A DNA stretch of 64,000 nt from Caldilineaceae bacterium (GCA_020846635.1 JADLDO010000039.1:1-64000), one strand, 5' to 3'. Shown: positions 47,201 to 56,138, counted from the stretch's first letter. Notes: generated by a model from the sequence alone, not told the origin. Numbers and translations: made by a program.

Positions 47201-50200
47201 CACAAATTGCACCAGCACATTGGTTGCCGGTGCGCTGCCGGCGTTGAGAATGGTGAGCGTCAGCGTTACCACTTCGCCTTCCATTGGCTCGTTGGGCAAG
47301 AAACCAAGATTACCCGCCGACACAACAAGATTGGGCGCATAGCCGGGCCGGATCGTGAGGATCGCGGTGGCGCGGTTGTCCGTCTCGTCGGTCTCCGGCA
47401 CAAAGTTGGAGGGATCGACCACGACGCGCAGCGTTCGCTCGCTTGGGGCCAAGTTCGCTTTCTCTCCATCCTCATTCGGAGCCACATACCCCATCAGGAC
47501 CACCACCGCGCCGCCTGGCGCAATGGTGGGAATGGTGACGACATCACCGACCGGCACAGCCTCACCATCGCTCAGATCCAGCAGTTGCACCACCACATTA
47601 TTGGCAGCCGTCTCACCCTGGTTTTGCACAGTAACCGTCACGGATACCGGCTGGTTTGCCGTGGGATTTTGCGGTGCAAAGCCAATGCTGGATCGCAAAA
47701 CCACCAAGTTCGCCATCGGCGTCGGTTTGACGATCAGCGTATTCGTCGCCTCATTGTCATTCTCGTCCTGCTCGGCGATCAGGTTGTTGGAATCCAGCAG
47801 CAGTTGAATCTTGCGGCTGCCCGGCTTACCCCTGGTGTCATAGAGCACGCTAACGGTCGCACTGCCGCCCGGCGGCACTGACTCAATCGTCTGCTCAAGA
47901 CCAATCGGCTCAAAGTCTCCATTGGTCACATCGACAAATTGCACCAACACCCGTTGCGCGGCCACAGCGCCACTGTTTAGTACCACAGCAGTAATCGTGA
48001 CCAACTCGCCCTCGGTGGGCATCGGCGGGTTGAAAGTGATATTACCCGCGCTCATGCCCAGGTTTGCCCTGGCTGCGGGCAGAATGGTCAGGCTTTGTGT
48101 CGCCTCGTTGTCGGTTTCGTTGGCTTCGGGCACAAAATTGTTGGGGTCTGCCACCACCTGAATCCGGCGAATCCCCTCTAGGCCTGCCGTTGGATAGAGA
48201 GCCTGCGCCAGCGCGCTGCCACCGGCTTCGATGCCCTCAATGTTCTGCCGTTCACCAATCGGCAGCATCGCCCCATCGCTGACGTCAAGGAATTGGACGG
48301 TAAAGCTGCCTACGGGAGCGTCCCCGCTGTTGCGAATCACTGCCGTCACTGTCACCGTCTCGCCCTGCACAGGCTGTGCCGGGCTGCTGCCAATGTTGGC
48401 TGTGGTGACGGTCAGGTTTGGGCTTGGTGGCGCTTGGATCGAGAGTGTAGCCCGCACCTCGTTGTCACTCTCGCGCTCCTCGACAATGAAGTTATAGGGA
48501 TCCACGCTAATTTCGATCTTGCGGTCGCCCGCCAGACCTTGCGTGTCATAGCTCACTTGCACCATGCCGCTGCCGCCAGCCGGAATAAAGTCAATGGTCT
48601 GGGGATCGCCAATCGGGATTTCACCGCTGGTTGCGTCCACAAAGCGAACCAGAACATTTTCGACGGGCTGGTCACCATCGTTAAAGACAGTGGCGACAAT
48701 CGTCACAACTTCATCCGCAGCGGGCTCCTCCGGCTGGAAAGCCACATTGGTCGCGGTCAGCGATAAGTTGGGCAGCGCCGCCTTTGCCAATGTCAGTTTG
48801 GCCTCTGCCGCGTTGTCATCCTCATCGACTTCCGACACGCTGTTTTGCGGATCAACCACGACCTGAATTTTACGGTCGCCGCTCATGCTGGAAGTGTCAT
48901 AGGTCACTTGCGCCGTTGCCACGCCGCCAGGGGGCAGCAGGTCGATGGTCTGCGCGGCCCCAATCGGCACCACCGCGGCGCTGTCGGTCACATCCAGCAC
49001 TTGCACCACGACATCTTGCGCGGCCAACGCGCCATCGTTACGCACAACCGCATGGATCGTCACCTGGTCGCCGGGCTGGGGAGCCGGTGGGTTGAAGGCG
49101 ATGTTGCTTGTATCGATGACCAGGTTGGGCGCAGAGGGTACTGTCACCGTAAAGGTGCGCTGCGCCACATTGTCAGCCTCGTTGCCCTCGCTGATCAGGT
49201 TGTAGGGATCAACCACGACCTGAATCGTGTGGGAACCCGCATTGCCGGTGGCGTCGATCTTGATCTGCGCGCTGGCGCTGCCGCCCACACTGATGTTAGA
49301 GAGTGTTTGTGGTGTACCCAACGGCACAGCCGTCTCTTGGCTGGCATCCACAAACTGCACCATCACATCGTTCGCTTCTTCGCCGCCATTGTTGATCACC
49401 ACCGCGGTGACCATAACCTCATCCCCTTCTTCCGGCTCTGGATCGCTGAGGCCAATGTTACTCTCTTGCATCACGAGATTGGGCTGGTTGGGCCCGGCCC
49501 CTGGCGTGCCCTTTTCGGCCACCAGCACCGATACATCATCGATATACCAGCCTTCAAAGTTATTGAAGCGATTGTCCACTGAATCAAACCAGAAGCGAAT
49601 CTGGATAACCTTTGCCTCGCCAATGAAGGGTGCCAGGCTCACGCTCTGCTTGATCCACTCGTCGTTGGTGCCATGCGACTCAAAGACGGTGGTCCAGGTC
49701 GTGCCTTCATCGGTAGAAAGCTGCACGCGCGTCCGGTCAAAGGCAGGGCTGCCCTCCAACTGGCTCCATTCATAGAAACTCAACAACACATCGGCGCTGG
49801 TGCTCAACTCAATCGGCGGCGATGTCAGCGTGCCGCTGTTGGCCCCGCCTGTGTCATAGGTGCGCTTCGCCTCGTCGCCATAGTACCAGGCGTGGGTGGG
49901 GCTGTTGGCCCGATGCTCGGAGAGATGCCAGAGTTCATCTGTGCCGATGGCTGTCCACTCACCGGTGCCGTTTTCCATATCATCGCTAAAGACAACTGTG
50001 CCTGCGCTCGTCTTGCCGATGACCACATTGGAAATGGGCGAAGCGTTGCCTACGTTGTCCACCACTTTCAGCGCGAAATAATAGGTCGTATCCGACTCCA
50101 GCCCGCCCACTACGAAGGTCTCTTTGGAACCGGCTGGCTGCGGCTTGGGTTCACCCACCGCTTGCGTGGCATTGTCCCAATTCTCCGGCGTAATCGGGGA

Positions 50201-51730
50201 GGTGCTGTAACGCACATCATAGATATTCGCCGTTCCCGACATACCATCGTCACCCGTGGCTGTCCAGGTCAACTCCATTTGCGTCAGCAGCAGCCCTGTC
50301 ACCAGCAGGTCGGAAACCGGCTCAGGCGCGACCGTATCTTCTTCCAGTGTATTGAAGACATTCAAACGCCCGTCGGTCAGCGAGTTCTTCGCCGGGTCGT
50401 TCAGCGGGTCCACCCCGGTAATAATCCGCTGGCGGATCTGGGCCAGGCTCAAATCAGGATACTTGGCGGCGATCAGCGCCACTGCACCCGTTACATAGGG
50501 GGTCGCCATTGACGTGCCGCCGATGGTGCCATAGCCGGAGGGATCGCAGATGGGGCAGGAGCCGGTGGGGATCGTCGAATAGATGGCATCGCCCGGCGCA
50601 GCCAGGTCCACCCACAGCCCATAGTTGCTAAAGTCAGCATACAGGTCGTTATGGTCTGTCGCCGCAACCGAAATGATATTGTCCAGTTCAAAGGCTGCGG
50701 GATAATGGGGAGCGTCGCTGTTGCCGTTGCCCGCAGCACAGATATGCAGCGGTTGGTCGGCCCCTGTCATCGCCTCTTGCAGCGCTTGTGCAGGTGCTGT
50801 GCCGCCCCAACTGTTGTTGGTGGCAATAATGTTGACGCCCTGCTCGTTCTTAAGTTGATTTACATAGTTGAAACATTTCACTGCGTCTGCCACGGTGCCG
50901 CCACCGCTGGCGCTCAGAAACTTACAGGCAACGATAGAGACATCCTGGCTGACACCGGCAACCCCGATGCTGTTGTTGCCCTGTGCGCCGAGTATGCCTG
51001 CAACATGGGTACCATGCCCATAGTCGTCCATCGGGTCGCCAGTGCCGGCAACCGCATTGATGCCATAGAAGTCATCTGCATAGCCGTTGTTATCATCGTC
51101 CACGCCATCGGCTTCACACTTGCCATAGCCCTCTGGACATTCGGCCTTGTTGACCCACATATTGGAGCCGAGGTCCTCATGCGTATAGTCCACGCCGGTA
51201 TCAATGATCGCCACGACCACATCGCTTGAGCCTGTCGTCACATCCCAGCCCTCGACGGCAGAGATGTCCGCCCCGGCAGTGCCACCTGTTTGACCGCTGT
51301 TTTGCAGCCCCCACTGCTTGCTGAAGTCAGGATCATTGGGCGCTTTGCTGGGCGTTTGGCTGATCTGGAGGATAAAGTTCGGCTCCGCATAGACCACGCG
51401 TTCATCGCGCTCCAGCGTGTCGATCAGCCCTTGATCGACATCCACCGGCACAAAGGCCAGCTTCAGCGGGCGATCCTTGTCGGCGGGTGCCGGGTCCAGA
51501 TCGTCCATCTCGGTTAGGCCATACTCTTGGTAAAAGGCCTGGATCTCCTCTGACGTCAGTTCGGGTTGAAAGCGAATGATCAGTTGACCCGGCACAAACG
51601 CAGGCGTCAGCGTTTGTTCAAGGGGCGAATCTTGAGGCTGTTGTGCGGACAAAGGTTGTACACCTGGCACGAGCAAGGTTGCCAGAGCGACAACTACCAA
51701 GAGCAGCAGGTGGAACGCAGGCCGTCTCAT
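44279..51730 (-). CDS. giant secreted subtilase with 14 CARDB repeats
   Basis: 2483 aa. A signal peptide (1-~31) is followed by a fervidolysin-like pro-domain (PGQLIIRFQPELTSEEIQAF) and a peptidase S8 domain with the triad D177 (IIDTGVDYTHED), H239 (HGTHVAG) and S407 (GTSMATP). An FN3-like domain comes next, then a lectin/MAM-like beta domain with DDVSVLVAEKG. Fourteen tandem CARDB modules of ~115-120 residues follow (~745-2405), then a Thr/Pro/Glu-rich tail. It probably works outside the cell or at its surface; CARDB repeats would extend it and mediate adhesion. There is no sorting signal of a known type. The ATG has no good ribosome site. Confidence 0.95.
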   Translation of the reverse strand: MRRPAFHLLLLVVVALATLLVPGVQPLSAQQPQDSPLEQTLTPAFVPGQLIIRFQPELTSEEIQAFYQEYGLTEMDDLDPAPADKDRPLKLAFVPVDVDQGLIDTLERDERVVYAEPNFILQISQTPSKAPNDPDFSKQWGLQNSGQTGGTAGADISAVEGWDVTTGSSDVVVAIIDTGVDYTHEDLGSNMWVNKAECPEGYGKCEADGVDDDNNGYADDFYGINAVAGTGDPMDDYGHGTHVAGILGAQGNNSIGVAGVSQDVSIVACKFLSASGGGTVADAVKCFNYVNQLKNEQGVNIIATNNSWGGTAPAQALQEAMTGADQPLHICAAGNGNSDAPHYPAAFELDNIISVAATDHNDLYADFSNYGLWVDLAAPGDAIYSTIPTGSCPICDPSGYGTIGGTSMATPYVTGAVALIAAKYPDLSLAQIRQRIITGVDPLNDPAKNSLTDGRLNVFNTLEEDTVAPEPVSDLLVTGLLLTQMELTWTATGDDGMSGTANIYDVRYSTSPITPENWDNATQAVGEPKPQPAGSKETFVVGGLESDTTYYFALKVVDNVGNASPISNVVIGKTSAGTVVFSDDMENGTGEWTAIGTDELWHLSEHRANSPTHAWYYGDEAKRTYDTGGANSGTLTSPPIELSTSADVLLSFYEWSQLEGSPAFDRTRVQLSTDEGTTWTTVFESHGTNDEWIKQSVSLAPFIGEAKVIQIRFWFDSVDNRFNNFEGWYIDDVSVLVAEKGTPGAGPNQPNLVMQESNIGLSDPEPEEGDEVMVTAVVINNGGEEANDVMVQFVDASQETAVPLGTPQTLSNISVGGSASAQIKIDATGNAGSHTIQVVVDPYNLISEGNEADNVAQRTFTVTVPSAPNLVIDTSNIAFNPPAPQPGDQVTIHAVVRNDGALAAQDVVVQVLDVTDSAAVVPIGAAQTIDLLPPGGVATAQVTYDTSSMSGDRKIQVVVDPQNSVSEVDEDDNAAEAKLTLAKAALPNLSLTATNVAFQPEEPAADEVVTIVATVFNDGDQPVENVLVRFVDATSGEIPIGDPQTIDFIPAGGSGMVQVSYDTQGLAGDRKIEISVDPYNFIVEERESDNEVRATLSIQAPPSPNLTVTTANIGSSPAQPVQGETVTVTAVIRNSGDAPVGSFTVQFLDVSDGAMLPIGERQNIEGIEAGGSALAQALYPTAGLEGIRRIQVVADPNNFVPEANETDNEATQSLTILPAARANLGMSAGNITFNPPMPTEGELVTITAVVLNSGAVAAQRVLVQFVDVTNGDFEPIGLEQTIESVPPGGSATVSVLYDTRGKPGSRKIQLLLDSNNLIAEQDENDNEATNTLIVKPTPMANLVVLRSSIGFAPQNPTANQPVSVTVTVQNQGETAANNVVVQLLDLSDGEAVPVGDVVTIPTIAPGGAVVVLMGYVAPNEDGEKANLAPSERTLRVVVDPSNFVPETDETDNRATAILTIRPGYAPNLVVSAGNLGFLPNEPMEGEVVTLTLTILNAGSAPATNVLVQFVDVTNGGAEPIGAKQTIAEIAPGASATASVLFETTVKAGERRIRVVVDPHMIIAETAENDNEAVAVLRVGAAPLPNLMVTEENIGFSHIVAQPGDVVTVTATIRNNGNGPAENVVLQFVDPTSGAPISANQVISSIPAGGAGSAQIAYDTRGRFGERDVQVVVDPNNLIVEQNENDNRASASFRVATPPIPNLVIRANQIGFDPGEIGMEGTATIYATVINAGGAAVGEVVVHILDVTEGGSTPIGDPQTIPDLGPGDSGMVQVSYNVPSGSSDRKIQVVVDPNNTIFESSESDNTATATLARSKSTLANLMITANNVTFAPTVPVAGTPVTIRAVVLNNGATDAKDVIVQFTDTTGGGSTPVGPQQVITLIPAGGSAVVEMSYTTTDEAGSRTIRVAIDPNNFIAEGRETDNTATLTLEIHAPDQPNLVVLSGNINFSPLTATANEPVTVRAVILNHGAREARDVVVQFMDVSGGSQLPIGVPQTLARIAPGSAATAQMSFAPSVAGDFTLQVVADPNNFIVESNEQDNRATKPLVVGAPPAPNLVALSSNLEFVPSAPQDGNLVTIHATALNNGTAVATDVVVRIEDITDAGAPVLIGKQRLIDSLQPGEEATVQVVYDTTDKAGERTIRMVVDPVNNIVESDEGDNEAITVLTVAPPPAPNLVVGENNVRFSPVTPSDGQVVTITVTVLNDGQRNANRVEVQVQDVTNGTPTPIGDIQIIGGISSGGSGVAQVTYDTTGKEGDRKIQVVVDPANLIAETNEEDNQVEATLTVEPPAKEEPGLLPNLVMTSSSVIISPTQPIPGDLVTMTINVRNGGTADANAVVVRVIDVTDSEPVQVGDDVIIATIAAGETMSATMVYDTTDKEGNRMLTVSADPDNAITESNENDNTATVTIPVGEGGEPTDTPEPTETSEPTGTPEPTETSEPTGTPELTPTPEPGEETTSLDQVDPRLEPAEPGLSVQMAEDLNLRD
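44515..49490 (-). repeat. 14 tandem CARDB-coding repeats (~350 bp each)
   Basis: The protein modules each begin with a PNL-type strand (PNLVMQESNIG, PNLVIDTSNI, PNLVVSAGNLGF) and end with VDPxNxIxExxExDNxA. Fourteen can be counted. Module 6 is ~8 residues longer, with an insertion (NEDGEKANLAPSE). Divergence at the protein level is moderate, so this is an old expansion rather than a recent array. Confidence 0.9.
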
Positions 51731-51911
51731 AGGGATTTAATTGCTCCAGGTTGGTATTCCCGCGGCTAGACCAGGTTGAGGATAAGTCTATGGAGGCAAA
51801 GAGTGCAATCCACGGGAAAGACATAACGGTACCCGCCCAGTTGCGGCAGGCGCTGCCATTGTAACCCATGCGCCACAGTCACGCAATCAGCGTATTTGTG
51901 CCTGTGCGCGT

Positions 51912-53351
51912 TCACGCCATTTCCCCATGCGCCAGCAGCGCGCGCGCCGCATAAAAACCACACATCCCATGCACGCCGCCGCCCGGTGGTGTGGACGACG
52001 AACAGAGATAGACGTTGGGCAGCGGCGTGCTATAGGGAGTACGGCGCAGCGTGGGACGCGTCCACAGTTGCCGCCAATCCTGCACACCCCCATTGATGTC
52101 GCCGCCAATATAGTTGGGATTATAGGCAGCCATATCTACTGCGGTGTGGACGCGCTTGGCGATCACGCAGTCGCGAAAGCCAGGCGCAAAACGTTCAATC
52201 TGCGCCTCAATCGTGTCACTCACATCGAGGAAAGAGCCATGAGGCACATGGCAATAGGCCCACAACGTATGTTTGCCCGCGGGCGCGCGCGTCGCATCAA
52301 AGAGGCTCGGCTGGCAGAGCAACACATAGGGGTGTGGCGCATGTTGCCCTTGCCAGACCATCGCTTCGCCGCGCGCAATCTCCGACAACGTTCCGCCCAG
52401 ATGGACGGTCCCCGCCTGGCGGCACACAGGATCGCGCCAGGGCACAGGTGCGGAGAGGGCGTAATCGACCTTGCAGACCCCCACGCCATAACGATAGGCC
52501 AAAAGCTGATGACGATAGCCGGAGGGCAGCCGGTCGCCAGCCATTTGGATAAACTGGCGCGGCGTCACATCCAGCAGGATTGCGCGCGCCGGGGGCAAAT
52601 CCGCCAGCCGGTGTACCCATTGATCCGTGACAATCTCCCCGCCAAGATCGCGCAAGTAGGCCGCCATCGCATCGGCAATCGCCTGTGAGCCGCCGCGCGG
52701 GATGGGCCAGCCCACAGCATGCGCCAACAATGCCAGCACCAGCGCAAAAGATGCCGTCAACGGCCAATGTAACGGCTGCATCGAATGGGCTGCCAGCCCG
52801 GCAAAGAGCGCCTGCGCGCCTGCGCCCCGAAACCACTTTTGCGCCAGGAATTGCGCGGGCCAAATTGCGCCCAGACCGAAACGGGCCAGTGCCAGCGGGT
52901 CTGTAGGCCGCGGCCACGGAGCCAAGAGCATCGCAGCCAACTGCGGCCAATCGCCAACCGGCCCCGCCATGAGCCGCCGCCATTGGTCGCCATCAAAGCC
53001 GTCCAGCCCTGCCACCATGCGCTCCAGGTTGCGCTCCAACCCCATCGCCGGTTGATGATCCAAAGGATGCGCTACGGGCAGCGGCGGTTGAATCCAGGTC
53101 AAGCCATAGCGTGCAAGGTTGAGTTGGCGAAAGAAGGGGGAGCCGAGGCCCAGCGGGTGGACCGCGGAGCAAATATCGTGATGGAAACCAGCTTCGGTCA
53201 ATTCATGCGTACGCATGCCCCCACCCACTGTTGGGCGGCCTTCTATCACCAACACGCGTTGGCCCGCGCGCGCCAGCGTAATCGCCGCGGCCAAACCGTT
53301 CGGCCCGCTCCCCACCACGACCGCATCATACAGTTCAACGCGTTTCGCCAT
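51912..53351 (-). CDS. FAD-dependent oxidoreductase of the phytoene desaturase/CrtI-like family
   Basis: 479 aa from ATG 53351 (AGGGG 5 bases upstream); the codons up to 53426 are not conserved. The N-terminal dinucleotide fold VVVGSGPNGLAAAITLARAGQRVLVIEGR and the C-terminal SSSTPPGGGVHGMCGFYAA are typical of CrtI/RetSat-like flavoproteins, with a middle region containing IPRGGSQAIADAMAAYLRDLGGEI. These enzymes desaturate or isomerise carotenoids, but many close homologues are unassigned. No carotenoid genes neighbour it, so I do not assign a carotenoid step. The gap of 181 bases to the subtilase gene contains nothing I can name. Confidence 0.9.
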   Translation of the reverse strand: MAKRVELYDAVVVGSGPNGLAAAITLARAGQRVLVIEGRPTVGGGMRTHELTEAGFHHDICSAVHPLGLGSPFFRQLNLARYGLTWIQPPLPVAHPLDHQPAMGLERNLERMVAGLDGFDGDQWRRLMAGPVGDWPQLAAMLLAPWPRPTDPLALARFGLGAIWPAQFLAQKWFRGAGAQALFAGLAAHSMQPLHWPLTASFALVLALLAHAVGWPIPRGGSQAIADAMAAYLRDLGGEIVTDQWVHRLADLPPARAILLDVTPRQFIQMAGDRLPSGYRHQLLAYRYGVGVCKVDYALSAPVPWRDPVCRQAGTVHLGGTLSEIARGEAMVWQGQHAPHPYVLLCQPSLFDATRAPAGKHTLWAYCHVPHGSFLDVSDTIEAQIERFAPGFRDCVIAKRVHTAVDMAAYNPNYIGGDINGGVQDWRQLWTRPTLRRTPYSTPLPNVYLCSSSTPPGGGVHGMCGFYAARALLAHGEMA

Positions 53352-53761
53352 TTCTACCCCTGTCTGTACCCCATTTTCGTACCCTGATCGATAGCCAACC
53401 GACCTATTGTTGTTCATACTATGCATGTGTGGAGGCTAGAAACATAGGCAACTGTGTGGCCCCCGCATAACGCAATCTGTTGACAGTAAGGAGTTACGCG
53501 TATGATGAATTGGATGGCGGCGTGGTGGCAAGTGCGCCAATCCTGGTCATTCGTACACCACGCTTATCGTTGCGGTCTGAGCCTGCACGCCGACGTTACG
53601 GATGCGTGGTCCCACCGGCGCAGCGCGATGGTCTACGCATTTACGCAGGTGACACCGCGAGCGAGCTTGATGCCGAGAGGCGTCTAGCCGTCCCGCCGGT
53701 TCCCCCGACCGGCGTCACCCTTCATGAACATATCATAAAGGCACAATACGGAAGAGGAAAG
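53352..53761. other. intergenic region with candidate small ORF and promoter elements
   Basis: 410 bases between the divergent oxidoreductase and the DUF6582-like gene. It contains TTGACA (53480-53485) and TATGAT (53501-53506) spaced by only 15 bases, and the 61-codon ORF described separately. An in-frame extension of the next gene back to 53480 exists but has unlike composition. Confidence 0.4.
53502..53687 (+). CDS. candidate small Trp-rich protein
   Basis: A 61-codon frame starts at ATG 53502 with a good ribosome site (AAGGAG, 8 bases upstream): MMNWMAAWWQVRQSWSFVHH and on, ending SLMPRGV. It is rich in Trp, Arg and His. Its -10-like TATGAT overlaps the start, so the same bases may be promoter rather than coding. 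No family is recognised, and conservation is the only test. I give it low confidence. Confidence 0.3.
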   Translation: MMNWMAAWWQVRQSWSFVHHAYRCGLSLHADVTDAWSHRRSAMVYAFTQVTPRASLMPRGV

Positions 53762-54133
53762 ATGATGGCGCAGGAAAAGGAACCGAAGATCAAGGAAAAA
53801 TTAGAGATGCATGAGGAGCGCACCACCTCGTCTTGGCGCGAAGAACCCAATGTGGAGTCCGGGGTTACCTGGCTGCCTTCCACGTCACACGGTGTCATGA
53901 GCGATGATGAGCTTGCGATGCTGCCTACAACCGTCTTTGCCTATCCAAAACATCGTGAGTTGGCGCTCACCGACGCCGAGCATGTGGAATGGGCGATTGC
54001 ACAATTTTGGAAGGTAGAGGATGCAACGGACGCCGACCGGGATCAGGCTTTTGCCAACCTGCGCGAAGCCGCCGCACACTATGAAGTAAAGCTTCCCGTG
54101 GACGACTGGCATAAGCTGCCCCGTCAAGATTAA
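53762..54133 (+). CDS. DUF6582-like small acidic protein
   Basis: 123 aa from ATG 53762 or the adjoining ATG 53765 (GAGG upstream). A charged N-terminus (QEKEPKIKEKLEMHEERTT) precedes a helical module FAYPKHRELALTDAEHVEWAIAQFWKVED..DRDQAFANLREAAAHY. Its layout (acidic/basic pairs, the DAEHV motif, alternating helices) matches DUF6582-like proteins of unknown role. The gene lies 44 bases before the GlsB-type gene. Function unknown; the family link is from memory of the motif. Confidence 0.65.
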   Translation: MMAQEKEPKIKEKLEMHEERTTSSWREEPNVESGVTWLPSTSHGVMSDDELAMLPTTVFAYPKHRELALTDAEHVEWAIAQFWKVEDATDADRDQAFANLREAAAHYEVKLPVDDWHKLPRQD

Positions 54134-54177
54134 ATCACTGCGCGCAATAAATACCTATCAGAATGGAGGATAGCGCT

Positions 54178-54462
54178 ATGGGGATTCTGGAGTTTATCAT
54201 CTTGGTAGTGATTGCGGCCATTTGTGGCGCTCTCGGCCAGGCGATTGCCGGCTATTCACTGGGAGGTATGGTGATTACCACAATCGTCGGCTTCATCGGG
54301 GCGCTGTTGGGTACGTGGCTGGCGCGTGCAATGGGCCTGCCGGAGTTGCTGATGGTCAATGTGGGAGGGCAGCCCTTCCCGATTATCTGGGCGATCATCG
54401 GCTCAGCCCTCTTCGCCGCCATCATCGCCATGTTCACCCGCAGACCACGCAGCTACGCCTAG
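54178..54462 (+). CDS. GlsB/YeaQ/YmgE-family small membrane protein
   Basis: 94 aa from ATG 54178 with GGAGG 8 bases upstream. Three membrane segments are rich in Gly (ILEFIILVVIAAICGALGQAIAG, GGMVITTIVGFIGALLGTWLARA, PIIWAIIGSALFAAIIAMF), followed by a basic tail (RRPRS). The family includes stress-responsive membrane proteins of unknown mechanism. The preceding gene ends 44 bases earlier, and both may be stress genes. The family is clear from the Gly pattern and length. Confidence 0.9.
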   Translation: MGILEFIILVVIAAICGALGQAIAGYSLGGMVITTIVGFIGALLGTWLARAMGLPELLMVNVGGQPFPIIWAIIGSALFAAIIAMFTRRPRSYA

Positions 54463-54520
54463 CCAGTAGGCGAGGGCCAAACGCTTAACAGGGCATTCGC
54501 CTAACCGATATTTGCAATCA

Positions 54521-54586
54521 GACAGGACTCTCAAGGGTGGGCAAGCTGGACGTACTCAGCGCAAAGCCACCCTTGAGAGTCCTGTC
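54521..54586. terminator. perfect 20-bp inverted repeat upstream of the serine hydrolase gene
   Basis: 54521-54540 and 54567-54586 are fully complementary, with a 26-base loop. It lies 58 bases past the GlsB stop and 31 bases before ATG 54618. TGCAATCAGA occurs directly repeated at 54513-54522 and 54609-54618 around it. It may be a terminator or a leader hairpin; no T-run follows. Confidence 0.6.
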
Positions 54587-54617
54587 ATTATCCCCAAGAA
54601 GAGCAAAATGCAATCAG

Positions 54618-56138
54618 ATGCAAACAAAACCATCGCTCCGGCTTTTTCTATTTTTGATGATCGGATTTGTGGTGATGTTCATGCATAAGAAAGGCATAGC
54701 TGCTGCTGCGGCTCAGGGTGCGCTTGATATGAGCGAGATTGACCGCTTTGTTGCCGAGCAGATGGATCGCCATAACCTGCCAGGGCTAGCATTGGCGATT
54801 ACGCATGGCAATCAGGTCGTGCATCTGCGCGGCTATGGCACTGCCCGCGCAGGCCAGCCAATGACGCTGCAGACACAGTTTTTCATCGCGTCCCTCAGCA
54901 AGTCGTTTACGGCAGTGGCGATCATGCAGCTTGTGGAAGCGGGTCAGATCGACCTGGATACCCCTGTGCAGGAGTACCTGCCGCAATTCACGCTCACCGA
55001 CGCCACGGTGGCACGCCAAATCACCATCCGTCACCTACTCAACCAGACCAGCGGCTTAGCCGATACCGGCTACCCCGAAGGACGGCTCCCACAGCCCACG
55101 ACATTCGAGCAACTGCTATCGAGTCTGAGCAAAGCGCGCCCGGTGGCAGCGCCGGGCACTGAATTCCATTACTTCAATCCCAACTATCAACTTCTGGCGC
55201 GTGTGGTCGAGGTTGTCAGTGGAGAGCCATTCTCTGCCTATCTGCAGACGCATATCTTCGCGCCGTTGCGGATGACCCATACCTTCAACGTTATTACCTC
55301 AGACGAAGTGATGCAGCGCGCCGAGAACCTGGCCCAGGGGCATGTCATGGCCTTTGGCATTCCCATTGCGACCCAGGAGATGTCAGGCTTCCTGGGGGGA
55401 AGCGGCGGCGTGATCTCGACCGCTGAAGACATGGCAAACTACCTGATCATGCAAAACAATGGTGGGCGTTTTGCAGGGGAGAGCATCGTCGCGCCATCCA
55501 GCATCGCGCTGATGCACACCGCGCCCCAAAGCCTGGATAGTACCTATGCAATGGGCTGGTTTGCGCCTCCACCAGAAACCACAGCAGAAAGTACCACAGG
55601 CAGCACGCGCATCCTTGAACATAACGGCGTTCTCTCAGTCTTCTATGCTGATATGGCTCTTTTGCCCGAAACGGGTGATGGCCTTCTCCTGCTCTACAAC
55701 ACCAGTTCGCTGGCCTCTAACTCCCTCGCCGCGCCACAGATCAAAAGTGGCCTGGTCGCGCTGCTCACCGGCACGCAGCCAACAACCGGGGGAATGAGCC
55801 TCCGCATTGTGGGCGCATTGGTTGGCCTTGCGACGCTCATTGGCGCGGCCCTGGCAATTCGCAGCCTGCTGCGCCTGCCCCGCTGGCGACAAAAGGCGCA
55901 GGCACTGCCCGCATGGCGGCTCCTGCTAGGGCTCACCGGCACCTTTACGCCCGTGCTGATCTTGTTAGGGCTGCCGTCACTGGTCACAGCCTCGTCAGGC
56001 CGGGCATTTAGCTATGCACAGCTCTTTCGCTCCATGCCGGATCTTTTCATTTGGCTCGGTCTGGGGACGGTGCTGGGCGCAATCAATGGCGTAACACGCA
56101 TTTTTCTTTTGATACGTAGCGCAAGGTCAGAATCATAG
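54618..56138 (+). CDS. beta-lactamase-family serine hydrolase with C-terminal membrane segments
   Basis: 506 aa from ATG 54618 (MQTKPSLRLFLF); the preceding 27 codons of the ORF overlap an inverted repeat. An N-terminal signal/anchor (~residues 8-35) leads to a class C beta-lactamase/penicillin-binding-type domain. It has the SxxK motif in ASLSKSF, YFN near HYFNPNY, and typical HLLNQTSGLADTGYP. After it come three hydrophobic segments (~residues 395-505). Such proteins are often D-alanyl-D-alanine carboxypeptidases or esterases; the membrane segments resemble other Chloroflexota members. Substrate unknown. Confidence 0.88.
   Translation: MQTKPSLRLFLFLMIGFVVMFMHKKGIAAAAAQGALDMSEIDRFVAEQMDRHNLPGLALAITHGNQVVHLRGYGTARAGQPMTLQTQFFIASLSKSFTAVAIMQLVEAGQIDLDTPVQEYLPQFTLTDATVARQITIRHLLNQTSGLADTGYPEGRLPQPTTFEQLLSSLSKARPVAAPGTEFHYFNPNYQLLARVVEVVSGEPFSAYLQTHIFAPLRMTHTFNVITSDEVMQRAENLAQGHVMAFGIPIATQEMSGFLGGSGGVISTAEDMANYLIMQNNGGRFAGESIVAPSSIALMHTAPQSLDSTYAMGWFAPPPETTAESTTGSTRILEHNGVLSVFYADMALLPETGDGLLLLYNTSSLASNSLAAPQIKSGLVALLTGTQPTTGGMSLRIVGALVGLATLIGAALAIRSLLRLPRWRQKAQALPAWRLLLGLTGTFTPVLILLGLPSLVTASSGRAFSYAQLFRSMPDLFIWLGLGTVLGAINGVTRIFLLIRSARSES

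Noticed and set aside
44999-47881. Several plus-strand open frames of 180-275 codons opposite the subtilase gene
   Set aside because: They mirror the CARDB repeats on the opposite strand (Arg/His-rich), without ribosome sites.
53480-53761. Longer start for the DUF6582-like gene
   Set aside because: Composition changes at 53762, where a ribosome site and ATG pair occur; the upstream part is Arg/Pro-rich and not conserved-looking.
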